Made by a program: the position numbers and the translations under genes
Shown: piece after piece, positions 37,841 to 47,117 of the stretch
Layout: the number at the start of each line of letters is the position of its first letter
Position numbering within the stretch: position 1 is the stretch's first letter
From: Salegentibacter tibetensis
GTDB lineage: Bacteria; Bacteroidota; Bacteroidia; Flavobacteriales; Flavobacteriaceae
DNA: 64,000 nucleotides
Reading direction: 5' to 3'
NCBI RefSeq assembly: GCF_020164485.1
Contig: NZ_JAIQZA010000007.1
Location: 79,344 to 143,343 of the forward strand
The notes under the pieces: generated by a model
The model's database searches: none
Told to the model about the DNA's origin: nothing
The model's input: only the letters and a program-made list of their open reading frames with translations

Positions 37841-38455
37841 ATGGAAAAGTTTATCACATTAACCGATACAGCGGTTCCTTTAGAGATAGAAAACGTAGAT
37901 ACAGACCAGATTATTCCGGCCCGGTTTCTAAAAGCTACCGATAAGGCCGGATTTGGAGAGAACCTATTTCGCGACTGGCGTTTCGATAAAAACGACGAGC
38001 CAAATCCTGATTTCGCCTTAAATAACCCCGAGTATAAAGGGTCCATCCTGGTAGCCGGAGATAATTTTGGATGCGGTTCCAGCCGGGAACATGCTGCCTG
38101 GGCACTTAAAGCTTACGGATTTACCGTAGTGGTATCTAGTTATTTTGCAGATATCTTCAAGGGAAATGCACTTAACAACGGTTTGCTTCCGGTTCAGGTA
38201 AGTCCTGAATTTTTGAACGAGCTTTTCGTGGAAATCACCAAAGATCCTTCCGTAGAAATAAAAGTAGACCTGGAAGCCCAGAAAATCGGGATTCCGAAAA
38301 AAGATATCTCAGAAAGTTTTGAGATAGATCCTTATAAAAAAACTTGTATGATCAATGGTTTTGACGATATAGATTTCCTGGTAAGTAAACTGGACGCGAT
38401 TAAAGAATTTGAACAGAAAAAATCACACAAAACGCAAGCCACCACACCCTTGTAG
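37841..38455 (+). CDS. leuD: 3-isopropylmalate dehydratase small subunit
   Basis: The 204-residue swivel domain of the isomerase has the [16 protein letters not shown] and [20 protein letters not shown] motifs. It begins 2 bases after the leuC stop. The C-terminal ~15 residues ([12 protein letters not shown]) look like a disordered tail. A family A repeat separates it from leuB. Confidence 0.96.
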   Translation: MEKFITLTDTAVPLEIENVDTDQIIPARFLKATDKAGFGENLFRDWRFDKNDEPNPDFALNNPEYKGSILVAGDNFGCGSSREHAAWALKAYGFTVVVSSYFADIFKGNALNNGLLPVQVSPEFLNELFVEITKDPSVEIKVDLEAQKIGIPKKDISESFEIDPYKKTCMINGFDDIDFLVSKLDAIKEFEQKKSHKTQATTPL

Positions 38456-38478
38456 TTTTAAATATAATTTGACATAAA

Positions 38479-38551
38479 CGTCATCCTGAACTTGTTTCAG
38501 GATCTAAGTCAATTAAACATGTTAGAAGCTGAACCAAGTTCAGCTTGACGG
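38479..38551. repeat. Dispersed palindromic element, family A (copy 2)
   Basis: CGTCATCCTGAACTTGTTTC then AGGATCTAA, a 20-base link, and the mirror half TTAGAAGCTGAA, AAGTTCAGCTTGACG. The two halves are inverted with respect to each other, so the whole unit is also an inverted repeat. It lies inside the leu operon between leuD and leuB. Confidence 0.85.
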
Positions 38552-38593
38552 AAATAAGAAACTCGAAAAAAACCACACATAAAGAAGAAAAAA

Positions 38594-39709
38594 ATGAAAT
38601 TAAAAATAGCAGTCTTGCCCGGAGACGGGATAGGTCCCGAAATTACACAGCAATCAGTTAAGGTTTTAAAAGCTGTAGCAGATCGTTTCGATCACCACTT
38701 TCAATTTGAAGACGCCTTGGTAGGTGCGGCAGCAATAGACTTGCTGGACAATCCGTTACCTGAAGCTACGCTGGAATTGTGCAAGAAATCTGATGCTGTG
38801 TTATTTGGGGCTATAGGACACCCAAAATACGACAATAACCCAGACGCAAAAGTAAGACCAGAACAGGGCCTTTTACAGTTAAGAAAAGGCCTTGGGCTTT
38901 TTGCCAACATTAGACCGGTAAAGGCTTACGACAAACTTATAGAGCAATCACCATTAAAAGCCGATCGCATTGCCGGAGCCAATATGGTGATTTACCGGGA
39001 ACTTACCGGTGGAATTTATTTTGGTGATAAATTTACTGCGGAAGACGGTCAGAGCGCTACCGATGTTTGTACCTACTCGGTTGAAGAAATTTCCCGGGTT
39101 GCTCACTTAGCTTTTAAAGCTGCCGAAAAGCGTACTAAAAAATTAACCCTGGTAGACAAAGCCAACGTGTTGGAAACTTCCAGGTTATGGCGTAAAACGG
39201 TTACTGAAATTGGAAAAGAATATCCCGAAGTAGAACTGGATTTCCTTTTTGTGGATAACGCCGCAATGCAAATGATCCTGAACCCAACCCAATTCGATGT
39301 TATTCTTACTGAAAATATGTTTGGTGATATCCTTTCTGACGAGGCCAGTGTAATTGGTGGAAGTATCGGCTTACTGGCATCAGCCTCGGTAGGGAAAGAA
39401 AGCGCGATGTTTGAACCTATTCACGGTTCTTATCCTCAGGCAACCGGGAAGGGAATTGCGAACCCGGTAGCATCTATTTTATCGGCTGCGATGCTTTTAG
39501 AGCATTTCGGATTAACCGAAGAAGCTAACGCAGTTAAAAAGGCGGTGGAGCTTAGCATAAAGCTCAATGTTTGCACTATAGACATTAACAAAGACAACCA
39601 TTATTCCACAGAAAAAGTGGGCGATTTCCTTGAGGGACTTATTAGCGAAGTTGATAATATCAGCATCAACAACGAAAACCTAAACCTCGGGCAAATGACT
39701 ATTATTTAA
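38594..39709 (+). CDS. leuB: 3-isopropylmalate dehydrogenase
   Basis: LeuB oxidatively decarboxylates 3-isopropylmalate with NAD+. The 371-residue protein shows the beta-decarboxylating dehydrogenase features: [30 protein letters not shown], the NAD signature [11 protein letters not shown] with [19 protein letters not shown], and [15 protein letters not shown]. It is the last gene of the leu set; a stack of hairpins follows. Confidence 0.97.
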   Translation: MKLKIAVLPGDGIGPEITQQSVKVLKAVADRFDHHFQFEDALVGAAAIDLLDNPLPEATLELCKKSDAVLFGAIGHPKYDNNPDAKVRPEQGLLQLRKGLGLFANIRPVKAYDKLIEQSPLKADRIAGANMVIYRELTGGIYFGDKFTAEDGQSATDVCTYSVEEISRVAHLAFKAAEKRTKKLTLVDKANVLETSRLWRKTVTEIGKEYPEVELDFLFVDNAAMQMILNPTQFDVILTENMFGDILSDEASVIGGSIGLLASASVGKESAMFEPIHGSYPQATGKGIANPVASILSAAMLLEHFGLTEEANAVKKAVELSIKLNVCTIDINKDNHYSTEKVGDFLEGLISEVDNISINNENLNLGQMTII

Positions 39710-39734
39710 GACTTTTTTTCTTCATTTATGTTTG

Positions 39735-39774
39735 AACCTCTCGCATTTCGTGTGGTTTTGCGGGAGGTTTTTTT
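39735..39774 (+). terminator. leu operon terminator 1
   Basis: AACCTCTCGCA pairs with TGCGGGAGGTT (with G-T pairs) and is followed by seven Ts. Confidence 0.8.
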
Positions 39775-39784
39775 AATGAAACCT

Positions 39785-39817
39785 GGTTTTACGGGCATTT
39801 TAATTGCCCATAAAACC
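39785..39817. terminator. Second hairpin between the leu and arg operons
   Basis: GGTTTTA and GGGCA pair with TGCCC and TAAAACC, with one unpaired base on each side. There is no U-tract on the plus strand; it may stop the convergent arg transcript or block RNA decay. Confidence 0.45.
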
Positions 39818-39830
39818 TTAGTTTAATTAA

Positions 39831-39857
39831 CCCCGATGAAAATCGGGTTTTTTTTTA
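39831..39857 (+). terminator. leu operon terminator 2
   Basis: AACCCCGAT pairs with ATCGGGTT over a 4-base loop and runs into ten Ts. With the two upstream hairpins it insulates the leu operon from the convergent arginine operon. Confidence 0.75.
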
Positions 39858-39925
39858 GTGCTGGTTGAACTATTTCAACTTCAGTCGCGTCTAATTATTC
39901 TTCACTCTCAGCCAAATTCAAATGA

Positions 39926-41203
39926 TTAAACCCGATCCTTTTTTTTCCTAATTTCCTCTAGCGCAAGATTATCCTTACTTCCCAGGTGAGAATGTTTTTT
40001 CCCTTCAGTAGCTTCATAGGTTCCTTCCTGAACCTGCCCCCCAATTATTTGATAAGCTTCTCTAAACGATCTTCCCTGCATCACCAAATCGTTGATGCTG
40101 TCTACCGTAAACAGGTATTTATATTTTTCATCCTGCAAATTGATATCCTTAACTTTAATTAAAGCGATGGAATGAATAAAAACATCCAGGATCTCTTTAA
40201 TATTTTCAACTGCGTAAATGCTATTTTCTTTTATTAATTGGTAATCCCGGTGATAACCACTGGGTAAATTATTGGTAATTAAGATCATCTCGTTCGCGAT
40301 ACTCTGAAGTTTATTGCATTTTCCACGTATCAGCTCGAAAACATCCGGGTTTTTCTTGTGGGGCATAATGCTGGAACCGGTGGTAAGCTCATCGGGAAAA
40401 GTAATGAAATCGAAATTCTGACTCATATATAAACAAATATCCATTGCAAACCTGGAAAGCGTATTGGAAACCGAAGCGATATTGGAAGTCACCGTTCGCT
40501 CGCATTTGCCACGGCCCAGTTGCGCGGCCACTACGTTATATTTTAAAGTCGAAAATCCCAACTCTTTGGTGGTAAAATCCCGGTCTATTGGAAATGAAGA
40601 GCCATAACCCGCAGCAGATCCCAGCGGATTCTGATCTACAACTTTTAATCCTGCTTCAAGTAAATAGAGATCATCTATTAATAATTCTGCGTAAGCGGAA
40701 AACCATAAACCAAAGCTTGATGGCATCGCTACCTGCAAATGTGTATATCCCGGAAGAAGTTTTTCCTGATGTTTATCTGCAAGTCCTAAAAGTACATCTA
40801 CGAGGTTCTTTGTCTTAACGGAAATTTCCTGTAGATTTTCTTTAAAATACAATTGCATGGCCACCAATACCTGGTCGTTCCTGGAGCGGGCAGTATGGAT
40901 TTTCTTTCCGGTATCTCCTAACGCTTTGGTTAGTTCAAATTCAATTTTGGAATGTACATCTTCAAAATCTTCTTGAATCTCAAAACTTCCATTTTCTAGC
41001 TGTTCCTGAAGTTTTGCCAGTTCATTTTCAATATCCTTTACTTCTTCTGAAGTAAGAATTCCGACTTTACCAAGCATTTTAGCATGTGCTTTTGAAGCTT
41101 TTAAATCGTATTTAGCAATATGCATATCCAGCTCCCGGTCGTTTCCCACCGTGAAGTTTTCAATCTTTTTATCTATAGCTAATCCTTTATCCCAGAGTTT
41201 CAT
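39926..41203 (-). CDS. argH: Argininosuccinate lyase
   Basis: ArgH splits argininosuccinate into arginine and fumarate. The 425-residue protein has the fumarase-family signature TTGSSIMPHKKNPDVFELIRG in the form ELTTGSSIMPHKKNPD, plus DVHSKIEFELTKALGDTGKKIHTARSRNDQV. It is the last gene of the arginine operon, separated from argE by 59 bases that hold a family B hairpin. Confidence 0.97.
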   Translation of the reverse strand: MKLWDKGLAIDKKIENFTVGNDRELDMHIAKYDLKASKAHAKMLGKVGILTSEEVKDIENELAKLQEQLENGSFEIQEDFEDVHSKIEFELTKALGDTGKKIHTARSRNDQVLVAMQLYFKENLQEISVKTKNLVDVLLGLADKHQEKLLPGYTHLQVAMPSSFGLWFSAYAELLIDDLYLLEAGLKVVDQNPLGSAAGYGSSFPIDRDFTTKELGFSTLKYNVVAAQLGRGKCERTVTSNIASVSNTLSRFAMDICLYMSQNFDFITFPDELTTGSSIMPHKKNPDVFELIRGKCNKLQSIANEMILITNNLPSGYHRDYQLIKENSIYAVENIKEILDVFIHSIALIKVKDINLQDEKYKYLFTVDSINDLVMQGRSFREAYQIIGGQVQEGTYEATEGKKHSHLGSKDNLALEEIRKKKDRV

Positions 41204-41226
41204 AGTTTTATTTTTCTATCAAGTAC

Positions 41227-41259
41227 AGACCTCACAGGTTTTCAAAACCTGTGAGGTCT
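41227..41259. repeat. Perfect hairpin repeat, family B (copy 2), argE-argH gap
   Basis: AGACCTCACAGGTTTT and its exact complement are separated by one base: a 33-base near-perfect palindrome that takes up most of the gap. Confidence 0.93.
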
Positions 41260-41262
41260 CCT

Positions 41263-42333
41263 TTATTTTTTAAAAGCCTTCTCCAATAACTTAATGTACT
41301 TTTCAATCCCCTCCTCTATTTCCTTCACATAAATAAATTCATCTGCGGAATGAGACCTGATTGAATCACCCGGACCTAATTTTAAAGAAGGGCACTTCAG
41401 CATCGCCTGGTCTGACAACGTGGGTGAACCATAGGTTTCCATTCCCAACGCAATTCCCGCTTTTACCAACTCGTGATCTGGAGGAATGGAAGAAGAATTC
41501 AACCGAAGTGAACGCGCTGCAATAATATCTACCGGTGCTTTTTCCTGAAGAATTTGATCAATTTCAGCATTCGAGTAAGCATCATTCACCCTAACATCGA
41601 TTACCAGATCTACGTGACCCGGTACTACATTATGCTGGCTCCCGGCATTGATCTGGGTTACGGTAAGTTTTACTTTCCCCAAAGCTTCCGATTCCTTTGG
41701 AAAATCAAAATCCTCAAACCATTTTAAAACATCAGCGGTCTTATATATGGCGTTGTTATCATTTGGATGTGCCGCGTGCGAAGGTGTTCCTTTTACTTTG
41801 GCATCAAAAACCACCAGACCTTTTTCGGCAATGGCCAGTTGCATTAAAGTGGGTTCGCCAACAAGAGCTACATCAATTTTTGGCATTTTAGGTAACATAC
41901 AGGCAATTCCGTTTTTCCCGTTAATTTCTTCTTCCCCCGTTCCGGCAAAAATCAAATTATATTTCAGGTCTTTGGCTTCATAATACCAGGTAAAGGTTGC
42001 AAGTAAGGATACCAGGCAACCACCCGCATCATTGCTACCCAAACCATATAACTTCCCTTCCTCAATCTTAGCTTCAAAGGGATCTCGAGTGTAAGCCGAA
42101 TTCGGTTTTATCGTATCATGATGGGAATTAAGCAGCAAGCTGGGTTTGTCTGCATCAAAATACTTATTGGTAGCCCATACATTATTTAAATGTCGAAAAA
42201 AAGTCATGTCCTTTTCTCTAAACCACTTTTCCAGCAAATCGGCCGTATTATCTTCTTCTTTCGAAAAAGACTGGGTAGCAATAAGCTGTTTAAGTAATTC
42301 TATCGCATCTTTTTGTAATTCTTCCAGCTTCAT
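41263..42333 (-). CDS. argE: N-acyl-ornithine/citrulline deacylase (ArgE-type, M20 peptidase family)
   Basis: The 356-residue M20 metallohydrolase has zinc-site segments LLNSHHDTIKPN (~68), GSNDAGGCLVSLLA (~97) and GTGEEEINGKNG (~130). In this operon, with a carbamoyltransferase acting on acylated ornithine, its expected substrate is N-acetyl- or N-succinyl-citrulline. It overlaps the argB stop by one base. A succinyl-diaminopimelate role is less likely because of the operon. Confidence 0.88.
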   Translation of the reverse strand: MKLEELQKDAIELLKQLIATQSFSKEEDNTADLLEKWFREKDMTFFRHLNNVWATNKYFDADKPSLLLNSHHDTIKPNSAYTRDPFEAKIEEGKLYGLGSNDAGGCLVSLLATFTWYYEAKDLKYNLIFAGTGEEEINGKNGIACMLPKMPKIDVALVGEPTLMQLAIAEKGLVVFDAKVKGTPSHAAHPNDNNAIYKTADVLKWFEDFDFPKESEALGKVKLTVTQINAGSQHNVVPGHVDLVIDVRVNDAYSNAEIDQILQEKAPVDIIAARSLRLNSSSIPPDHELVKAGIALGMETYGSPTLSDQAMLKCPSLKLGPGDSIRSHSADEFIYVKEIEEGIEKYIKLLEKAFKK

Positions 42334-43130
42334 CAGTTACTGATTTTAGTATAAACAGATTCATTTTTTAATAGCCTGAAATCACCAAGAAATATATTCT
42401 TTACACCGCTTTCCAAAGCCTGAAAACAATTGTGCAGTTTTGGTAACATCCCGTCACTAATTACTTTTTCTTCGAGTAATTCCTGATATTTTTCCCTGGT
42501 AATTTTTTCAATTACCGAATCATCGTTTTCTGCATCGGCTAGTACGCCCTTTTTCTCGAAACAAAAGTAAAGTTCGGTTTCATAAATTGAGCTCATTGCT
42601 TTGGCGATTTCCGCAGCAACAGAGTCCCCATTGGTATTGAGGAGCAATCCATCTTTTGTACAGGAGATAGCCGAAAAAACCGGCGTTATCTGTTGTTTTA
42701 AAATTGAATTTATAAATTCTGAATTAACCCTCTTAACGTCTCCAACAAATCCAAAATCAACTTCCTTAACAGGGCGTTTTTGGGAAACAATGCTCATCCC
42801 ATCTGCCCCACAAAGGCCTATGGCGTTATTGTGAAGGGCTTGCAGCTTGGCTACAATGTTTTTATTGATAAGACCGCCGTAAACCATGGTGATCACTTTA
42901 ATCGAATCGGCATCGGTAATTCTACGCCCCTCAAACATTTGGGTTTTATAACCGAGTTTTCCTGCAATTTCAGTAGCCAGGTTTCCTCCACCGTGAACCA
43001 GGATCTTCGAACCTTCCAAAGCCACAAAATCTTTTAGGAATTCAGCGAATTTTGCCTCATCCTCAATAAGTTTTCCTCCTATTTTTACAACTTTTAAAAC
43101 CTCTTTTTTCATTGTTCTTAATAATGTCAA
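42333..43130 (-). CDS. argB: N-acetylglutamate kinase
   Basis: ArgB phosphorylates N-acyl-glutamate. The 265-residue amino-acid kinase shows VVKIGGKLIED, VHGGGNLATEIAGKLG, GLCGADGMSIVSQ and NTNGDSVAAEIAKAM. The start at 43130 gives MTLLRTMKKEV; ATG 43112 (MKKEVLKVVKIGG) fits the family better and may be the true start. It lies 19 bases behind the carbamoyltransferase gene. Confidence 0.94.
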   Translation of the reverse strand: MTLLRTMKKEVLKVVKIGGKLIEDEAKFAEFLKDFVALEGSKILVHGGGNLATEIAGKLGYKTQMFEGRRITDADSIKVITMVYGGLINKNIVAKLQALHNNAIGLCGADGMSIVSQKRPVKEVDFGFVGDVKRVNSEFINSILKQQITPVFSAISCTKDGLLLNTNGDSVAAEIAKAMSSIYETELYFCFEKKGVLADAENDDSVIEKITREKYQELLEEKVISDGMLPKLHNCFQALESGVKNIFLGDFRLLKNESVYTKISN

Positions 43131-43149
43131 CTCGATCGGAGTCGGGATT

Positions 43150-44124
43150 TTAAGCGTTTTTTCCTAAATCTGCGGATTTGACTTTTTCCTCTAAAATTCT
43201 TTTTAAAACCGCTTGTGCGGCAAAAGTTCGATTTCCTGCCTGCTGGATCACTACCGAATTTTCAGAATCCAAAACCTCATCAGCAATTACCATATTTCTT
43301 CTTACCGGCAAACAATGCATCACTTTCGCATTATTGGTTTGCTTTAATTTGTCTGCTGAAAAAGTCCAGTTTCTGTCCTCACTTAGTTTTTGACCGTAAG
43401 TTTCATAACTGCTCCAGTTCTTTACATAAACAAAATCGGCATCTTTTAAAGCCTCGTCCTGGTTATGGATTACAGGAATATTTTTAGTTATTTCAGGATT
43501 CAAATCATAACCTTCAGGATTGGTGATTACAAAATCAACATCCAGTTTTTGCATAATTTCGGTAAAAGAATTGGGAACGCTTTGCGGCAAAGTTTTTGGA
43601 TGCGGTGCCCAGCTAAGCACAACTTTTGGCCTGTCTTTTTTCCTTAATTCTGAAATAGTAATTGCATCGGTAAGTGCCTGAAGAGGATGTCCTGTGGCGC
43701 TTTCAAGATTTACAACAGGGACTGAAGCATACTTTTTAAAACTATTCAATACTATTTCAGCTTCATCTTTTTCTTTATCCTTTAAGTCAGGAAAGGCCCT
43801 CACGGCGATAATATCACAGTACTGCGATAATACTGCCGCTGCCTCTTTGATGTGTTCGGCTTTATTGGAATCCATTACAGCTCCGTCTTCAAATTCCAGT
43901 TTCCAACTATCACTCCCGGCATTCATCACCATCACGTCCATTCTCAGTAATTTTCCCGCTTTTTCGGTACTTAAACGTGTTCTCAAACTCGGATTAAAAA
44001 ACAGCATCCCCAGAGTTTTTCCCTTGCCTATTTCCAGGGAAGAGGAAGCTTTTTTTAGCTCCAGCGCTTCGGTGATTAATTGCTGTAAATCTTCTATATC
44101 TGATAAATCTGTGTAATTTTTCAT
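43150..44124 (-). CDS. argF: N-acyl-L-ornithine carbamoyltransferase (ArgF')
   Basis: The 324-residue protein is of the acylornithine transcarbamylase type, not ordinary ornithine transcarbamylase. It has FFNPSLRTRLST as the carbamoyl-phosphate loop, WAPHPKTLPQSVPNSF, and MHCLPVRRNMVI with an Asn-containing active site. In this group Glu (acetyl) or Pro (succinyl) at one position decides the substrate; here that position is Ala89 (NKAEHI), so the acyl group cannot be assigned. A family B hairpin separates it from argD. Confidence 0.9.
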   Translation of the reverse strand: MKNYTDLSDIEDLQQLITEALELKKASSSLEIGKGKTLGMLFFNPSLRTRLSTEKAGKLLRMDVMVMNAGSDSWKLEFEDGAVMDSNKAEHIKEAAAVLSQYCDIIAVRAFPDLKDKEKDEAEIVLNSFKKYASVPVVNLESATGHPLQALTDAITISELRKKDRPKVVLSWAPHPKTLPQSVPNSFTEIMQKLDVDFVITNPEGYDLNPEITKNIPVIHNQDEALKDADFVYVKNWSSYETYGQKLSEDRNWTFSADKLKQTNNAKVMHCLPVRRNMVIADEVLDSENSVVIQQAGNRTFAAQAVLKRILEEKVKSADLGKNA

Positions 44125-44137
44125 TTTGCTAGTTTTC

Positions 44138-44170
44138 AGACCTCACAGGTTTCCAAAACCTGTGAGGTCT
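44138..44170. repeat. Perfect hairpin repeat, family B (copy 3), argD-argF gap
   Basis: AGACCTCACAGGTTT / AAACCTGTGAGGTCT. The 54-base gap is almost entirely this hairpin. Confidence 0.93.
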
Positions 44171-44178
44171 ATTCTATT

Positions 44179-45306
44179 TTAATTTAAAACAATTTTCAAA
44201 GCTTTAAATAACTCATCAAAATGTTCTTTTTTAATATTTAAAGGGGGTAAAATCCGCAGGAGGTTTTTATTCGCGGAAGCCCCCGTGAAGATCTGATGTT
44301 TAAACAAAAGCTCTTTTCTTATCTGCGCGATCTCAAAATCGAATTCCAAACCAATCATCAGTCCACGGCCTTTGATTTTTTTAATCTGCGGAATTTCCGT
44401 GGCTTTCTCCTTTACATATTCAAAAAGTTCGGTAGCATTTGCCAGTAGGTTTTCTTTTTCAATAACTTCCAAAACCGCACTTCCTGCCGCACATGCCAGG
44501 TGATTTCCACCAAAAGTAGTTCCCAACATACCCGATTTTGCTTTAATAGATTTATCGATTAAAACCCCGCCAACCGGAAAACCGTTGCCCATTCCTTTTG
44601 CGATGGAAATAATATCAGGACGAATATTGTGTTTTTGAAAAGCGAAAAAATCGCCTGTCCTGCCATAACCCGACTGTACTTCGTCTGCGATTAATACCGA
44701 ACCGTATTTTTTGCAAAGTTCTGCCGTTTTTTGATAAAATTCAGTAGAAGCTTCATCCAGACCACCAACTCCCTGGATTACTTCAAAAATAACCGCAGCC
44801 ACATCGCCCTTTTTCAACTCTCTTTCAAGAACTTCTGTATTTTCAAAAGCAAGTTTCGTTGCTTTATGGTTTTGGTTAAACGGGGCTTTAATATTTTCGT
44901 TATCGGTTACCGCAACTACTCCCGATGTTCTTCCGTGGAATGCTTTATCAAAATAAATTATCCGATCCTTTCTTGTATGAAATGAGGCTACTTTCAAGGC
45001 ATTTTCATTTGCTTCAGCACCCGAATTACATAGAAACAGGCTGTAATCTGTTACCCCGGAAAGCTTTTCCAGTTTATCGGCTAATTCCTGTTGCAAAGGG
45101 TTTTTAACCGAATTGGAATAAAAGCCAAGTTTGCTCACTTGTTTAGAAATTGAATTCACGTAAGCAGGATGAGAATGACCAATAGAGATTACTGCGTGAC
45201 CGCCATACAGGTCTAGATATTTTTTTTCCTCCTTATCAAAAACATAAGCGCCCTTACCCTTCACCGGGGTGATATCGTATAACGGATAAACATCAAATAA
45301 TTCCAT
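44179..45306 (-). CDS. argD: Acetylornithine (acylornithine) aminotransferase
   Basis: The 375-residue class III PLP aminotransferase makes acyl-ornithine from the semialdehyde. The PLP lysine lies in DIISIAKGMGNGFPVGG; FLCNSGAEANENALKVA and DEVQSGYGRTG are further signatures. The gene begins 2 bases after the proC stop. It could also use succinyl substrates. Confidence 0.95.
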   Translation of the reverse strand: MELFDVYPLYDITPVKGKGAYVFDKEEKKYLDLYGGHAVISIGHSHPAYVNSISKQVSKLGFYSNSVKNPLQQELADKLEKLSGVTDYSLFLCNSGAEANENALKVASFHTRKDRIIYFDKAFHGRTSGVVAVTDNENIKAPFNQNHKATKLAFENTEVLERELKKGDVAAVIFEVIQGVGGLDEASTEFYQKTAELCKKYGSVLIADEVQSGYGRTGDFFAFQKHNIRPDIISIAKGMGNGFPVGGVLIDKSIKAKSGMLGTTFGGNHLACAAGSAVLEVIEKENLLANATELFEYVKEKATEIPQIKKIKGRGLMIGLEFDFEIAQIRKELLFKHQIFTGASANKNLLRILPPLNIKKEHFDELFKALKIVLN

Positions 45307-45308
45307 AG

Positions 45309-46103
45309 TTATTCGGTTGTAATGGTGTTTATTTTTTTGAATGAAGCCTGGATACCTTTTATTAAAGAAGAACTCAAGCCGTTGTGTTCCATTTCGTTCA
45401 AACCTTCAATCGTGCAACCACGGGGCGTGGTTACCTTATCGATTTCTTCTTCTGGATGCTTCCCTGATTCTATAAGTAAACTGGAAGCTCCCAGACAGGT
45501 TTGCATAGCCAGTTGCTGTGCATCTTTTGCATCGAAACCAAGTTGCACCGCTCCCTGGGTGGTGGCGCGTATAAGCCGCATCCAGAAAGCAACTCCACTG
45601 GCGCAAATTACCGTAGCGGCCTGCATTTTATTTTCAGGAATAATAATACTCGTTCCCAAACGATTAAAAATCGCCTCGGCAATAGCGATGCGCTTCTTAC
45701 CATTTTCGTTACTACAAAGACAGGTCATCGATTTACCAACAGCAATGGCTGTGTTGGGCATTGAGCGAACTATAAACTGTTCCTCTCCAACTATCGCTTC
45801 AATAGCATCGATTTTAAATCCGGTAACTGTAGAAATGAGCACATGCTTTTCATGAAGATCGTCTTTAATTTCTTCCAGGATCCGCTGCATTTGAGTGGGT
45901 TGTACCGCAAAAATCAGGATGTCTGAATTTTTAACTGCTTCACGGTTATCATTGGTGACCTTAACCTTGGCATATTCCTCATATTCCTGAATTTCTTCAG
46001 TCTTTCGTTTGGTGAGGTACAAGGTGGTAAACGCATTGTTTACAATAAGGCCTTTCGCAATGGAAAGTCCCAAATTGCCTGCTCCGATAATGGCTATTTT
46101 CAT
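45309..46103 (-). CDS. proC: Pyrroline-5-carboxylate reductase
   Basis: ProC reduces pyrroline-5-carboxylate to proline. The 264-residue protein has an N-terminal Rossmann motif IIGAGNLGLSIAKGL and the C-terminal signature VTTPRGCTIEGLNEME. Its position inside the arginine operon is frequent in Flavobacteriia and links proline and arginine supply through glutamate. A different reductase role in the operon cannot be excluded. Confidence 0.92.
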   Translation of the reverse strand: MKIAIIGAGNLGLSIAKGLIVNNAFTTLYLTKRKTEEIQEYEEYAKVKVTNDNREAVKNSDILIFAVQPTQMQRILEEIKDDLHEKHVLISTVTGFKIDAIEAIVGEEQFIVRSMPNTAIAVGKSMTCLCSNENGKKRIAIAEAIFNRLGTSIIIPENKMQAATVICASGVAFWMRLIRATTQGAVQLGFDAKDAQQLAMQTCLGASSLLIESGKHPEEEIDKVTTPRGCTIEGLNEMEHNGLSSSLIKGIQASFKKINTITTE

Positions 46104-46118
46104 TTTCTTTTAATTTGT

Positions 46119-46151
46119 AGACCTCACAGGTTTTTAAAACCTGTGAGGTCT
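46119..46151. repeat. Perfect hairpin repeat, family B (copy 4), argC-proC gap
   Basis: AGACCTCACAGGTTTT / AAAACCTGTGAGGTCT. It fills the 51-base spacer between the argC stop and the proC start. Confidence 0.93.
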
Positions 46152-46154
46152 CAG

Positions 46155-47117
46155 TTAAAAATAACTCGCTTTTAATTTTAATCCTAAAGTCTCTTCAAAG
46201 CCAAACATCAGGTTCATATTTTGAACGGCCTGTCCTGAAGCGCCTTTCAGTAAATTATCAATAATACTGGTGATCAAAATTTTATCCCCAAATTTCTGCA
46301 GTTTTAAGAGACATTTATTGGTATTCACTACTTGCTTTAGATGCAAATCTTCCTCAACTACAAACGTAAATGCCGAATCCTGATAAGCCTCAGAATATAT
46401 CGCTTTAGCTTCCTCGAGACTTCCTTCAAATTTCGTGTAAGCCGTGGCGTGGATTCCCCTGGAAAAATTCCCCCTGTTCGGAATAAAATTAATTTCCGGC
46501 AGTTTATTGTTCTGAAGTAGTTTTAGGCTTTGTCCTATTTCATTCAAATGTTGATGTTCAAAGGCTTTATAACTGGAAAAATTATTATCTCTCCAGGTAA
46601 AATGCGTGGTTGCCGAAAGTGATGTTCCTGCACCGGTTGCCCCGGTAACCGCGTTAATATGCACGTCTTCTTTCAATAATCCGGCATTGGCAAGTGGTAG
46701 GATTGCCAGGCTAATAGCTGTGGCAAAACAACCGGGATTAGCTATAAAACCGGCTTTTTTTATCTTTTCTTTATTGAATTCAGGTAGCCCGTAAACAAAG
46801 GAGTGTTCGCCACTCATTCTATAATCGGTACTTAGGTCTACGATTTTGGTGTTTTCTGAAAACTGATTTTCAGCGAGAAATTTCACCGAATTTCCATGTC
46901 CGAGGCACAAAAAAACCACGTCAACATCTTTATTGATCTCTCCGCTAAATTGCAAATCGGTTTCGCCCAGTAAATCCTGATGTATCCCCGCCACCGGTTT
47001 TCCGGGTTGAGAGGTACTGTACACAAAATCCAGTTTAGCCTCAGGGTGGTTTATAAGTATCCTGATGAGTTCGCCGGCCGTATACCCAGCACCGCCAATT
47101 ATTCCTGCTGTTATCAT
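46155..47117 (-). CDS. argC: N-acetyl-gamma-glutamyl-phosphate reductase
   Basis: ArgC reduces acylglutamyl phosphate to the semialdehyde with NADPH. The 320-residue protein begins GIIGGAGYTAGELIRILINHPEA and has the active-site Cys in FIANPGCFATAISLAILPL. It overlaps the argG stop by 4 bases. It is at the short end for the family but complete. Confidence 0.95.
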   Translation of the reverse strand: MITAGIIGGAGYTAGELIRILINHPEAKLDFVYSTSQPGKPVAGIHQDLLGETDLQFSGEINKDVDVVFLCLGHGNSVKFLAENQFSENTKIVDLSTDYRMSGEHSFVYGLPEFNKEKIKKAGFIANPGCFATAISLAILPLANAGLLKEDVHINAVTGATGAGTSLSATTHFTWRDNNFSSYKAFEHQHLNEIGQSLKLLQNNKLPEINFIPNRGNFSRGIHATAYTKFEGSLEEAKAIYSEAYQDSAFTFVVEEDLHLKQVVNTNKCLLKLQKFGDKILITSIIDNLLKGASGQAVQNMNLMFGFEETLGLKLKASYF

